DNA of 26,448 nucleotides, taken from positions 1 through 26,448 of the IMG/VR virus record IMGVR_UViG_3300021957_000248. The stretch is one strand, 5' to 3'. Position 1 is the stretch's first letter. Every line of letters begins with the position of its first letter. This document shows, piece by piece, positions 16,526 to 24,172 of the stretch. The notes beneath the pieces were generated by a model. The model did not search any database. It worked only from the letters and a program-made list of their open reading frames with translations, and was not told where the DNA came from. The DNA comes from a virus. Both the position numbers and the translations under genes were made by a program.

Positions 16526-17208
16526 TAGTAATGTACTCTAGTGTCTCTTACGTAGTTTGTTCTGTTTATAAAAGTACTTCTTAAATGTTTAATACCCATA
16601 AGGAACTTTTGTTGTAAGGCATTAGCTGCTTGCATATCACCCTTAAACATAAACAAGTAGTACATAGCACCGTCTACAATAACGTGTCTAAAGTACTCTG
16701 GTAAAGAAGGTACATCAGTAGAGTTAACTAAATCGACAGGTAGTCTGTAATACTCATAAAAGATAGTGTAAGCTTTGTCTGGAGCAGGTACTAACCCATA
16801 CTCTCTACTAGGTGTTTGAAACACATAACGTGGCATACCTTTTAACTCAGAGTTATACTCGTAATCTGCGTATTTGTCAAGATATTCTTCGTATGAAATC
16901 AATTTTAATTTAACTGTTTCATTACCCAATGTAGCACTTCTCGCTATTCTAAAGCTATCCCAATCAACAGTCTTAGCATCCCCGGGAGTGGAATACCTAA
17001 CAATGTTAGCTGTAAGTGTCTCTTCTTCCTCAGAGTGATTAAAAGGCCACTCATATTCGTGTTGATTTATAAAGTTAATTGATGAGTTAACAGAGTCCTT
17101 AATAGCGGAGTAATAACCAGTAACTGTATCAAAGTTAGCTGTTGTAAGCTCTACCTCATTAGACCTTCTGTTTATGTCGTTAACTATCCCTAAAAAGTCG
17201 TATGCCAT
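16525..17208 (-). CDS. Tail tubular protein A (T7 gp11-like adaptor)
   Basis: 227 residues, similar in size to T7 gp11 (196). It has the typical opening (MAYDFLGIVNDINRRSNEVE), an aromatic-rich middle (NQHEYEWPFNH), the signature FEYYRLP-like segment YTIFYEYYRLPVDL and the helix PEYFRHVIVDGAMYYLFMFK. Proteins of this family form the ring joining portal to tail tube. The gene ends in a TAATG overlap with the tail tubular protein B gene, a pairing that reinforces both calls. Its start lies one base beyond the stop of the 105-residue adaptor gene. Confidence 0.88.
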   Translation of the reverse strand: MAYDFLGIVNDINRRSNEVELTTANFDTVTGYYSAIKDSVNSSINFINQHEYEWPFNHSEEEETLTANIVRYSTPGDAKTVDWDSFRIARSATLGNETVKLKLISYEEYLDKYADYEYNSELKGMPRYVFQTPSREYGLVPAPDKAYTIFYEYYRLPVDLVNSTDVPSLPEYFRHVIVDGAMYYLFMFKGDMQAANALQQKFLMGIKHLRSTFINRTNYVRDTRVHY

Positions 17209-17209
17209 A

Positions 17210-17527
17210 TTACTGTTCCCGCATTCTTATTTTAATAGATCTCTCTACAGTATTAGCTAAGTTGTTAGTTATACGACAGGTAAACTTATAGTCAACATTG
17301 TTTAGTCCACCAGCAATATATATTGTCGCAACTGTATCAGTATTAGTCGTAGACGTAATAGTTATATTATTCAGAGTTTGCCCAGCCGTGATCTCTTGCA
17401 TAACACGGTTCTCATCTCTAAGAAACCATTGAACGCTTGATATTGTTTTATCACCTAGAAAACGTGACCAATCAACACTATAGTCAAGTGTTTCATCTGG
17501 GTCTTTGTTAGGCCATCTAAACGCCAT
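17210..17527 (-). CDS. Small beta-rich structural protein, probable fibre-tail adaptor (105 aa)
   Basis: The N-terminus (WPNKDPDETLDYSVDWSRFL) matches my recollection of the phage fibre-tail adaptor family in proteobacterial phages. It is followed by an Ig-like beta region (TISSVQWFL, TITSTTNTDTVATIYIAGGL, DYKFTCRI). Such proteins are thought to link tail or head parts. It lies directly before the gp11-like gene, inside the tail cluster, and is preceded by AAAGGA about seven bases from the ATG. The structural-protein class is well supported by context; the adaptor name is less certain. Confidence 0.7.
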   Translation of the reverse strand: MAFRWPNKDPDETLDYSVDWSRFLGDKTISSVQWFLRDENRVMQEITAGQTLNNITITSTTNTDTVATIYIAGGLNNVDYKFTCRITNNLANTVERSIKIRMREQ

Positions 17528-17538
17528 TTTATGATCCT

Positions 17539-17649
17539 TTACTTAGTAATGTAGATATACCTATCAAAAGGTGTATCATCTTTTTCTACGAATACTGTTC
17601 TAAGTTCTTCTACTATAACAACAGTTCTTTCATCAGATGTACTTGGCAT
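17539..17649 (-). CDS. Small conserved-context protein (36 aa), unknown function
   Basis: A 36-codon frame exactly fills the interval between two structural genes. Its ATG overlaps the stop of the 1025-residue gene (TAATG), and its stop lies 11 bases before the next start, a gap that carries the ribosome-binding site of that gene. The product begins MPSTSDERTVVIVEELRTVF and ends in DRYIYITK. It reads as beta strand, charged turn, beta strand, with no membrane span. It is easily missed because it is short. I do not recognise a family. The perfect spacing and coupling make it a likely real gene. Confidence 0.66.
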   Translation of the reverse strand: MPSTSDERTVVIVEELRTVFVEKDDTPFDRYIYITK

Positions 17650-20600
17650 TAAGCAGCCCTCGAAATATAAACAGTTCTTGCTCTGTCATAAGCATTCTTA
17701 AACTCTTCAAAGTTAAATCCATCTGTAGACAGTGTTATAGAACCTCTACCCACAGTAACTAACGGTAAGGTACTTAGTTGTACAGATGCGTTTATTACAC
17801 CCTTTACTTCATCAGATGCATTGAAAGAAGAGTTTGCAGAAGAAAGTACTTTTGTAATATTTACAATTACTGCACCAACTTCAAGTAAAGAGGAAACTCC
17901 AGAAGGACTTGCTTGACCTGTAAAAGCTGAATCAATATTAAAGGCTGTAGCAGAACTTACACCTGTAATGATAGCAATAGAGTTTACATCAAGTGTAGGA
18001 GCAACTTGTGAAGCAGTAGATACAGAGCTAATACTTATGCTACTGTTATTAGTTGCAGCAAGAGAGTTAACACTTGCTGGGCTTGATACACCGTTAATTA
18101 GTGTGCTAACTAATGATTCAAGTGTATTAATCTCTGAACTAGAGCTTACACCAGTAAGGGGTACACCGATTGATATTGGTGTAAGAGTAACTTCAGATTC
18201 AACTTTTTCAAGTAATACCCCTAGTACAACGGGGTTAATATCTAAACTAGTGCTTATGCTAGATAAGGGTGATCCAACACCAGTATTAACTTGACCTACA
18301 GATACTTGAGAAGATACCGACAGTGAGGGTGGTATAATTTCATCAATATCAATTATTAAACTAGGGGTTTGTAATGTAGATGTAACTGTTGATAAAGTTA
18401 GAGATAAGTTTTCTTTTAAGTCGTTAATACCTACACTTGAAGAAACATCATTTAAATCAACTATTACAAGTTTAGAAATACCTTGTATAGAGGCTTGAGA
18501 TGATACACTATTAATACTTACAGAGGAGCTAACTGAAAGATCATCTGTAACTATGTTAGAAGATGAACTACTTAAAGTTAAACTTAAATTTTCAACAACC
18601 GCTCCTAGAGAAACCCCTAGTAAAGATGTTGGAAGAAATACTGTAGAAATTTTATCAACATCTTCAATATCTGTTTGTACAGGTACTGAGATGATTGTAG
18701 GGTTACTTGAGTGAACTTGAGTTACAGTTTGTAAATCTGAACTAGTAGTAACACTAATAAGATCTATACTAGAATTTACGTTGAAACTGTCAATATTACC
18801 AACTTGACCTGTAAAGGTAGCCGAGTCAAGAGTAACAGAAGAGTCTACGAAAAAAGATAATGGTGAAACAGCTACACCAGAATTTACTTTGTGAGGTGCT
18901 TGAAAAGGGCTATCAAAAACAAGTGTATCAGCTGCTGTTGCGTCATTTGTGAAACCGCCAGTAGCTGCCCAAGTAGGGGTAGTCCTTTGATTGAGGACTA
19001 AACTCCTATTGAAATTTGAAGGAGCGTTTATGTTAAAGTTATTTATTAAGCCTTGGAAAGTGTTTCCAGCATAACCGCCTACAGTAAAATCATCTAAGAA
19101 AAATTGATAGGAGCTTGAAGTGTAAGGCCCATAGCTTATAGTAAGTAATTGACTTTGATAGTGTACAAGACTATTAGAGTCATCATACAAGGTTATGTAG
19201 TGACGCTGACCACTCTGATATACGTGTAATCTGTACCAAGTGTCTACAGATATACCACCAGACGGGCTAATAGTAAACGAACTAGTCGCTGTCCTAAGTA
19301 ACTGGTTACCTAACTTAACGTGAGAGCTAATAGAGTTTCCGTTTAGGTAAGCGTAGATTCTCTGACTAGTCCAACCTGACTTAGAACCTTGTGAATCAAA
19401 TATCCAAGTTGTACCAGTAGTATAATTAGAATCTAGTTTAAAATAAAGTTCGACTCCAATAGAAGAACTCTGAATCTGTGTAGATCTTGTATAATTAACT
19501 CCACCAGAAGTATCACCAGAATAGTATAAATTAGGTGTAGTATCTAAGAGAACATCAGCGTTTATAGTTTCGATACCAGAAACATTATTTACTTCAGAGG
19601 TAGTATTAACACCTACTGTAGAAGCAATATTAACAACTTCTGTATCTAAACTGTTTGGTATTTGAGTAGATGAAGATACTGTTGATAAGTCTGTGTTGGC
19701 AGTACCTGATGCGGATATATCAACAAATGTTTGTGAAGTAACTTTAACTAATGTTGGGTTACTAGAGGCTGTTTTAGTAACAACCCCTATTTCAGAAACA
19801 CTTGAGTCTGAGGATAGCTCAACACTAATTGAACCGCCTATATTTCCCGAAATAAGGGCAGAGTTTACATCTTCAACAGTTTTATTTGAACTAGCAGATA
19901 ATGTTAAAGAAGAAACACTTAAAGTTACTGAAACTGCTACTAGGTGTTCTGAAGGGCCAATTTGAATTGAGCCTACTTGTGTAGTTGAGTTTAGTGTTGA
20001 AAGGGTTTCGTTAGATGTCGCATTTGAGTTAACTGAATTTACAACAACTGAAGAAGAGTCTCCAGTTAAATCTATGCCGCTGTTTGGTATAACAGAGTTA
20101 ACTTGTACTGAAGAAAATGCAGAAGTTAGTACCTGTAAGTCAGTGACTGTTACAGATATATTATTAATGCTAGAACCAGAAGAAACACCGCTTAGAACAT
20201 CTTGCTCTGAAGTACTTGTGGAGACAGTTCCTATTTGTGAGATTGAGGAAACTGAGTTTAGAAGTTGTTGGTCTTCACTAGTTCCTTGTGGTGATGAAAC
20301 TTGACTTGTTGTATTTACTGAAGAGAGTGGGATTATTATATTAGTAACTATATTCCCAACTTGAGAGGATGTAGATACAGATGTTACTAACTGCGCATCT
20401 TCTGATTGTACTCCTAAAGAGTTGATCTGAGAAGAGGAGGAAACAGAGGAAAGAGTCTCTGAATCCGTTACAGTTAAAGATAAAGTTCCTAACGCAGTGG
20501 AACTAGATACAGACACTAATGACTCAGTATCTACTACAGATGTTGAAACAGAACCTACTGCAGTTACACTAGAAACAGATGTTAAAGTTTTACTGTCTAC

Positions 20601-20726
20601 TACAGTAAGATTTAAACTACCTGTAGAACCTTGACTGTTTACCCCTGACAAACTAATAGACGATGAAACTATTAAGAGTCCATCGTCTGCAAGAGTTGTT
20701 GATGATAGGGGGCTAAAGCCTAGCAT
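17649..20726 (-). CDS. Giant repeat fibre-like protein with embedded lectin-like (LamG/ConA) domain (1025 aa)
   Basis: The N-terminus MLGFSPLSSTTLADDG is a phage structural leader type. Residues about 40-215 consist of a 22-residue repeat (consensus D-x3-L-x-S-V-S-S-x-S-x-I-[GN]-x-[VL]), with the conserved VSS position at 51, 73, 95, 117, 137, 159, 181 and 203. Weaker copies continue on both sides of a concanavalin/laminin-G-like domain at about 395-570. That domain contains YYSGD, VELYFKLDSNYTTGTTWIFD, DTWYRLHVYQSGQRHYITLY and FQGLINNFNI, a fold usually used for sugar binding. A C-terminal piece (VTVGRGSITLSTDGFNFEEF) differs from the repeats. Composition is Ser/Thr/Val-rich with almost no Cys or Trp outside the lectin part. 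A beta-solenoid fibre or surface decoration that displays a glycan binder is inferred. AAAAGGAACG precedes the ATG. Confidence 0.8.
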   Translation of the reverse strand: MLGFSPLSSTTLADDGLLIVSSSISLSGVNSQGSTGSLNLTVVDSKTLTSVSSVTAVGSVSTSVVDTESLVSVSSSTALGTLSLTVTDSETLSSVSSSSQINSLGVQSEDAQLVTSVSTSSQVGNIVTNIIIPLSSVNTTSQVSSPQGTSEDQQLLNSVSSISQIGTVSTSTSEQDVLSGVSSGSSINNISVTVTDLQVLTSAFSSVQVNSVIPNSGIDLTGDSSSVVVNSVNSNATSNETLSTLNSTTQVGSIQIGPSEHLVAVSVTLSVSSLTLSASSNKTVEDVNSALISGNIGGSISVELSSDSSVSEIGVVTKTASSNPTLVKVTSQTFVDISASGTANTDLSTVSSSTQIPNSLDTEVVNIASTVGVNTTSEVNNVSGIETINADVLLDTTPNLYYSGDTSGGVNYTRSTQIQSSSIGVELYFKLDSNYTTGTTWIFDSQGSKSGWTSQRIYAYLNGNSISSHVKLGNQLLRTATSSFTISPSGGISVDTWYRLHVYQSGQRHYITLYDDSNSLVHYQSQLLTISYGPYTSSSYQFFLDDFTVGGYAGNTFQGLINNFNINAPSNFNRSLVLNQRTTPTWAATGGFTNDATAADTLVFDSPFQAPHKVNSGVAVSPLSFFVDSSVTLDSATFTGQVGNIDSFNVNSSIDLISVTTSSDLQTVTQVHSSNPTIISVPVQTDIEDVDKISTVFLPTSLLGVSLGAVVENLSLTLSSSSSNIVTDDLSVSSSVSINSVSSQASIQGISKLVIVDLNDVSSSVGINDLKENLSLTLSTVTSTLQTPSLIIDIDEIIPPSLSVSSQVSVGQVNTGVGSPLSSISTSLDINPVVLGVLLEKVESEVTLTPISIGVPLTGVSSSSEINTLESLVSTLINGVSSPASVNSLAATNNSSISISSVSTASQVAPTLDVNSIAIITGVSSATAFNIDSAFTGQASPSGVSSLLEVGAVIVNITKVLSSANSSFNASDEVKGVINASVQLSTLPLVTVGRGSITLSTDGFNFEEFKNAYDRARTVYISRAA
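20085..20597 (-). repeat. Protein-level 22-residue (66-base) repeat array
   Basis: Eight near-consecutive units lie in the N-terminal part of the 1025-residue protein, with one unit shortened to 20 residues. Examples are DSKTLTSVSSVTAVGSV, DTESLVSVSSSTALGTL and DSETLSSVSSSSQINSL. The underlying DNA copies have diverged, so this is a protein repeat and not a DNA satellite or CRISPR. Confidence 0.85.
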
Positions 20727-20737
20727 TTACGTTCCTT

Positions 20738-21058
20738 TTAAGAACTTACTGCAGTCGCCCAAGCGTTCACAAATGCTGTTACTTCATCATTCGTCATAGC
20801 ACTTGGTGTTTCTGAGGGGTTATCTTCACTTAATTCTAAAATTGGGTAGCGAGAATGCAGATCGAGAACGTAAGTAACCAGTTCTGACTGCGTATAGTTT
20901 GTAACGGTATCAGGAACCCAATACGCTCGATCAGCTTCATCAGGCGTGTAACCAATGTAAGTTTTATTGTCTGGATCAAAAAAGTGACCCGGATTTTCGA
21001 CCCACGGTGGTGTTGTGTTTCCCATATGAGTTCTATGTAATTTATACTTCAGAAACAT
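20738..21058 (-). CDS. Uncharacterised marine-phage tail-region protein (106 aa)
   Basis: The protein contains PPWVENPGHFFDPDNKTYIG, then YTPDEADRAYWVPDTV and a C-terminal helical part ending in FVNAWATAVSS. I recognise this as a type of small protein found near tail fibre genes of marine phages, but with no known function; a fibre assembly factor is conceivable. Two starts are possible. The ATG at 21064 sits directly against AAAAGGGG, too close for initiation, while the ATG at 21058 has that site about five or six bases upstream, so I chose 21058. The gene overlaps the end of the 276-residue gene by 17 bases. Confidence 0.7.
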   Translation of the reverse strand: MFLKYKLHRTHMGNTTPPWVENPGHFFDPDNKTYIGYTPDEADRAYWVPDTVTNYTQSELVTYVLDLHSRYPILELSEDNPSETPSAMTNDEVTAFVNAWATAVSS

Positions 21059-21872
21059 CTTCATCCCCTTTTGGCTTTTCGAGCTGCAGCATATACTCTG
21101 GATTCACAAAATCAGCTTTTCCAAAAATTCTTTCGGCAGTAGCATCTACATTTTTGTGATACTTTTCAGCCATTGCATCCAAGAAATCTTCAAGATCGTT
21201 TGAGTGTAACAATTCGCCTTGTGCAATGCGTTGACCACACACCTGTACATACCCGCTTACCTCAGTAAAACCGATCTGCGGATGCACTCCATATTGCTGC
21301 ATATATTCAATCGTTGAAGTTGATGCTCGACCCCCATTCAACAAATTTCGGTACATAAGCTCAAAGCCACGCCTTACGTGATGCCGCTTCTCTTCAGCCT
21401 CAAAAGAAAGCTCATCCCATTCATCAATACCGTGCTTTTCTTTCAGATTATCGTAGGCGTCACACAGCGTAGCAATGTCTTTGATGGAACCATTAATTTT
21501 ATGCTCTAACGTCATTAAAGAATGGCGCTTCATTCGCAACTTGGCCTCTGACACGATATCGTCTTGGCCCTCTAATTCTAGAATTTCTTCACGGCACTCA
21601 GCGTGACTGACTTGCGCTTCATTCAGAGCCATTTTACGAGTTTCAACCTCTGCAGCAACTTGTCGAAGCATTCGCATTGGCGAGTGCCCGTTAAGCATAG
21701 TCAGGGTCATTAAACTCAGTGTTGTTTGAGAGTTCTGACGATCAAAGGCTCGTGTTGCCTGATCTATTTCTGGTAGTTTTTCAGCAACCCTAGCTGCAGC
21801 TACCTGATTAATATTTTCAGATGCCTCAACGGGCAAAGAAAACGTGATTGGTTTTGTAACTATATTTGTCAT
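21042..21872 (-). CDS. Helical phage protein of unknown function (276 aa)
   Basis: A short beta-like opening (MTNIVTKPITFSLPVEASE) is followed by long charged helices: AARVAEKLPEIDQATRAFDR, a heptad-like VAAEVETRKMALNEAQVSHA region (about 73-100) and KLRMKRHSLMTLEHKI. This makes much of residues 35-165 likely coiled coil. The C-terminal third (GVHPQIGFTEVSGYVQVCGQ) looks globular, and the protein ends in an acidic tail, KPKGDEDVSEV. No enzyme motif is visible. It stands between kelch-like fibre genes and the 106-residue protein, so a fibre chaperone or connector is a reasonable guess only. Preceded by AAGGAAAAC. GC content (about 50% in a counted line near 21361) is above that of the neighbouring 1025-residue gene. 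Confidence 0.68.
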   Translation of the reverse strand: MTNIVTKPITFSLPVEASENINQVAAARVAEKLPEIDQATRAFDRQNSQTTLSLMTLTMLNGHSPMRMLRQVAAEVETRKMALNEAQVSHAECREEILELEGQDDIVSEAKLRMKRHSLMTLEHKINGSIKDIATLCDAYDNLKEKHGIDEWDELSFEAEEKRHHVRRGFELMYRNLLNGGRASTSTIEYMQQYGVHPQIGFTEVSGYVQVCGQRIAQGELLHSNDLEDFLDAMAEKYHKNVDATAERIFGKADFVNPEYMLQLEKPKGDEDVSEV

Positions 21873-21902
21873 TTGTTTTCCTTGAAGTTTTTAGTCTAGT
21901 AA

Positions 21903-23018
21903 TTACGAAGGGAACCCCGAACAAGCCCCCAGACTCTGCAACGTAGCATTGTAAGTTCCAAAAGATGTGGCATTCCCAGTGGTATCTATGGTGACTATTT
22001 GTTGAGTATTCAAATACGCCGTTGTTGATTTCCCAGCAACCCAACAAGCTTTAGTACTGTTACAAGCAGAACTGCTAAACCTCATTCCTGCAAGCAGATC
22101 ACCAAAGTCAGTGGCGTTTCCAGCACTAGCGGGATTAATGTATTCGATAGTATTGGTATAAGTAATTCCATCATTACCACCAGCGTGAAGAACACGACTA
22201 CTATTTCCACAAGCCGAATTTTGTCCTTGTTGATACCTAACTGAAGTAAGATCCCCCCAGTCAATTGCACTAGAAGCTGTGGCAATAGTTACATAATCTA
22301 TAGTATTTACACGACCGCTAGAGGCGTACCCGCCAAAAAAGAAACCTTTAGTGCCGTCAGAAGCACCGCAAGCATTACTCCTAGTCTGAGTTAGGAGGCC
22401 GCTCCTAACACTAGCGTTTCCAGTAGTTGCTATTGTAATTTCTGAAATCCAGCCGTTATATGTAGTAGCACCATCCCACATTGCAAAGATTGTGGTAGTG
22501 CCATCAGATGCAGAAGAAACCGTTTGAATACTTGTCAGATCGCCAAAATCGGTAGAATTTCCCGGCGTAGAGATTGTAACATAATCGATGTTGTTAATGT
22601 AATTGCTTATTATACCCCCTGCAAATATCCCTCGACTACCACTTGATGAGCCTGAGACTCCATTTCTAGCACTTGTTAAAGATCCAAATGAGGTTGAGCC
22701 ACCAGAACCAGTTAAATCTATGTAACGAATTGCAGATGTGGGACCGTTACCACCCGCTACAAGCATCCTATCGCCAATATGCGACAGTGGTGGTGGCGGG
22801 GGTACTGTAGTAATCGCTCGAAATTCACCATTAAAATACTGATAAAGTTTTTCATTGCCAGTATCCCACCAATAGTCGCCGTTTGCATTCCCGCTACTAG
22901 GCTCAGTTCCACTGGCAGTGTAATTTTGTGTAGGTGAGGTACCACCGACTAAGATACCATTTTCAAGGTCAATCGCTGTGCCGTTATCTTTAATGGTGTT
23001 TACTTTTAATGTACTCAT
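21903..23018 (-). CDS. Kelch-like tail fibre / receptor-binding protein, paralogue 1 (371 aa)
   Basis: Residues 1-75 form an attachment module (STLKVNTIKDNGTAIDL to GDYWWDTGNEKLYQYFNGEF) ending in a PPPPP linker. Residues about 85-371 carry six repeats of about 48 residues, marked by FGSL, FGDL, SGLL, WGDL, FGDL and FGTY near positions 111, 158, 205, 254, 305 and 353. Each is preceded by a I-x-Y/E-V-T-I-x-T-x-G-N-A strand and followed by an A-C/S-D-G-T-K-G-F-F-F-G-G-type strand. This is the layout of a beta-propeller of the kelch type, a common receptor- or glycan-binding head. The gene is the last of three tandem paralogues and its start overlaps the previous stop (TAATG). Ligand unknown. 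Confidence 0.8.
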   Translation of the reverse strand: MSTLKVNTIKDNGTAIDLENGILVGGTSPTQNYTASGTEPSSGNANGDYWWDTGNEKLYQYFNGEFRAITTVPPPPPLSHIGDRMLVAGGNGPTSAIRYIDLTGSGGSTSFGSLTSARNGVSGSSSGSRGIFAGGIISNYINNIDYVTISTPGNSTDFGDLTSIQTVSSASDGTTTIFAMWDGATTYNGWISEITIATTGNASVRSGLLTQTRSNACGASDGTKGFFFGGYASSGRVNTIDYVTIATASSAIDWGDLTSVRYQQGQNSACGNSSRVLHAGGNDGITYTNTIEYINPASAGNATDFGDLLAGMRFSSSACNSTKACWVAGKSTTAYLNTQQIVTIDTTGNATSFGTYNATLQSLGACSGFPS

Positions 23019-24172
23019 TATGAATGCGCTCCTGATGTAGCACCTATGCCGTACCCCGCCTCAGCGGTAGTACCCCAAAGTGAGGCATTTCCAGTAGTAT
23101 CTATTGTAACTCTATGAGCGTAATTTTGGAATTGAACTGAAGCATTTAGGCCTTGAACCCAAATTGCGTGTGTATCGTTGTTCGTAGAGCCAGTATACCA
23201 AAGAGCGTTTGCTAAATTACCAAAACTAGACGCATTACCAGCACTTGCTGGATTTATATAATCAATAGTTGCAGTATAATTTCCTGATGAATTAGTTCCC
23301 CCACCAATAAGTATACGGCTACTGGTTCCACAAGCGGAGTTGCCGCCCGTATCTTTTCTTGCCGTAGCAAGATTTCCCCAGTCTGAGGCATTACCATCCG
23401 TAGCAATAGTCACGTAATCTATTTCATTAATAGCAGTAGAACTAGAAGCCGTTCTCCCACCAAAGAAGAAACCCTTAGTACCATCAGAAGCACCGCAACC
23501 ATTACTTTTGGCCTGAGTTAAAGTGCCAGACCAAGCGGTGGCGTTGCCAGCGGTATCTATGGTGACTTCTTGGATTAAACTCGTTTTGTTATTATCATTC
23601 ATAGCATAAATAGCTTTGTTGCCATTAGATGCTGAAGCAATGGTATAAGAAACCTCTGTCAGATCACCAAAGTCAGTAGAGTTTCCAGTCGAGGCTATTG
23701 TGATGTATTGTATTGTATTAACGACCCCTGAGCTTGTCGCTGCGCCCGCAAATAGACCTCGACCCCCACCAGAAGCACCAGTAACATATGCAGAATCTGC
23801 TAATAAATTACCGAAAGTGTTAACAGTCGCTCCAACATCTAAGTCGTAGTACTGTATTCTATTGTCTCGGCCAGCGCTTACAAAACCTAACGTAAACAAT
23901 GCTCTATCACCAAACCAGACAGGAGGAAGTGGATTTGCCGTTCCACTGCCAACAACTCGCTTCCACTCACCCCCAGCCCGATAGTCTAAATACCTAAGCG
24001 TTGGTTGATACCAAACATCACCATCGCTGGGGCTAGTGGGTTCAGTGTCACTATTAGTAAATGCGCCGCCACCAAGGCCTTGCAAACTTCCTCCAACCTT
24101 AATTCCGTAGGTGAAATTAGCAGCACCTGTGCCAGCTAAATTGTTAATTTTATCTACTGTAATATCAGACAT
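23018..24172 (-). CDS. Kelch-like tail fibre / receptor-binding protein, paralogue 2 (384 aa)
   Basis: It has the same architecture as its two neighbours: a leader ([20 protein letters not shown]), a GDVWYQPTLRYLDYRAGGEW attachment element near residues 50-73, then about six propeller-like repeats marked by FGNL, FGDL, WSGT, WGNL, FGNL and LWGT. It shares GASDGTKGFFFGG and the INPASAGNA segment with paralogue 1. The encoding DNA is also visibly similar there (compare 22325-22380 with 23455-23510). The leader differs from that of paralogue 1 and resembles that of paralogue 3 (ITVDKINNLAGTGAANF versus [17 protein letters not shown]). It is joined to both neighbours by TAATG overlaps. Receptor-binding role inferred from the fold and tail context. 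Confidence 0.8.
   Translation of the reverse strand: MSDITVDKINNLAGTGAANFTYGIKVGGSLQGLGGGAFTNSDTEPTSPSDGDVWYQPTLRYLDYRAGGEWKRVVGSGTANPLPPVWFGDRALFTLGFVSAGRDNRIQYYDLDVGATVNTFGNLLADSAYVTGASGGGRGLFAGAATSSGVVNTIQYITIASTGNSTDFGDLTEVSYTIASASNGNKAIYAMNDNNKTSLIQEVTIDTAGNATAWSGTLTQAKSNGCGASDGTKGFFFGGRTASSSTAINEIDYVTIATDGNASDWGNLATARKDTGGNSACGTSSRILIGGGTNSSGNYTATIDYINPASAGNASSFGNLANALWYTGSTNNDTHAIWVQGLNASVQFQNYAHRVTIDTTGNASLWGTTAEAGYGIGATSGAHS

Noticed and set aside
20085-20597. Regular spacing suggesting a CRISPR or DNA satellite
   Set aside because: The 66-base period is in frame and conserved only as protein. The DNA copies differ throughout and there are no identical direct repeats with unique spacers.
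21826-22047. A 73-codon - strand frame overlapping the start of the 276-residue gene and the end of kelch paralogue 1
   Set aside because: It runs in another frame across the end of one real gene and the start of the next, and its product shows no recognisable feature.
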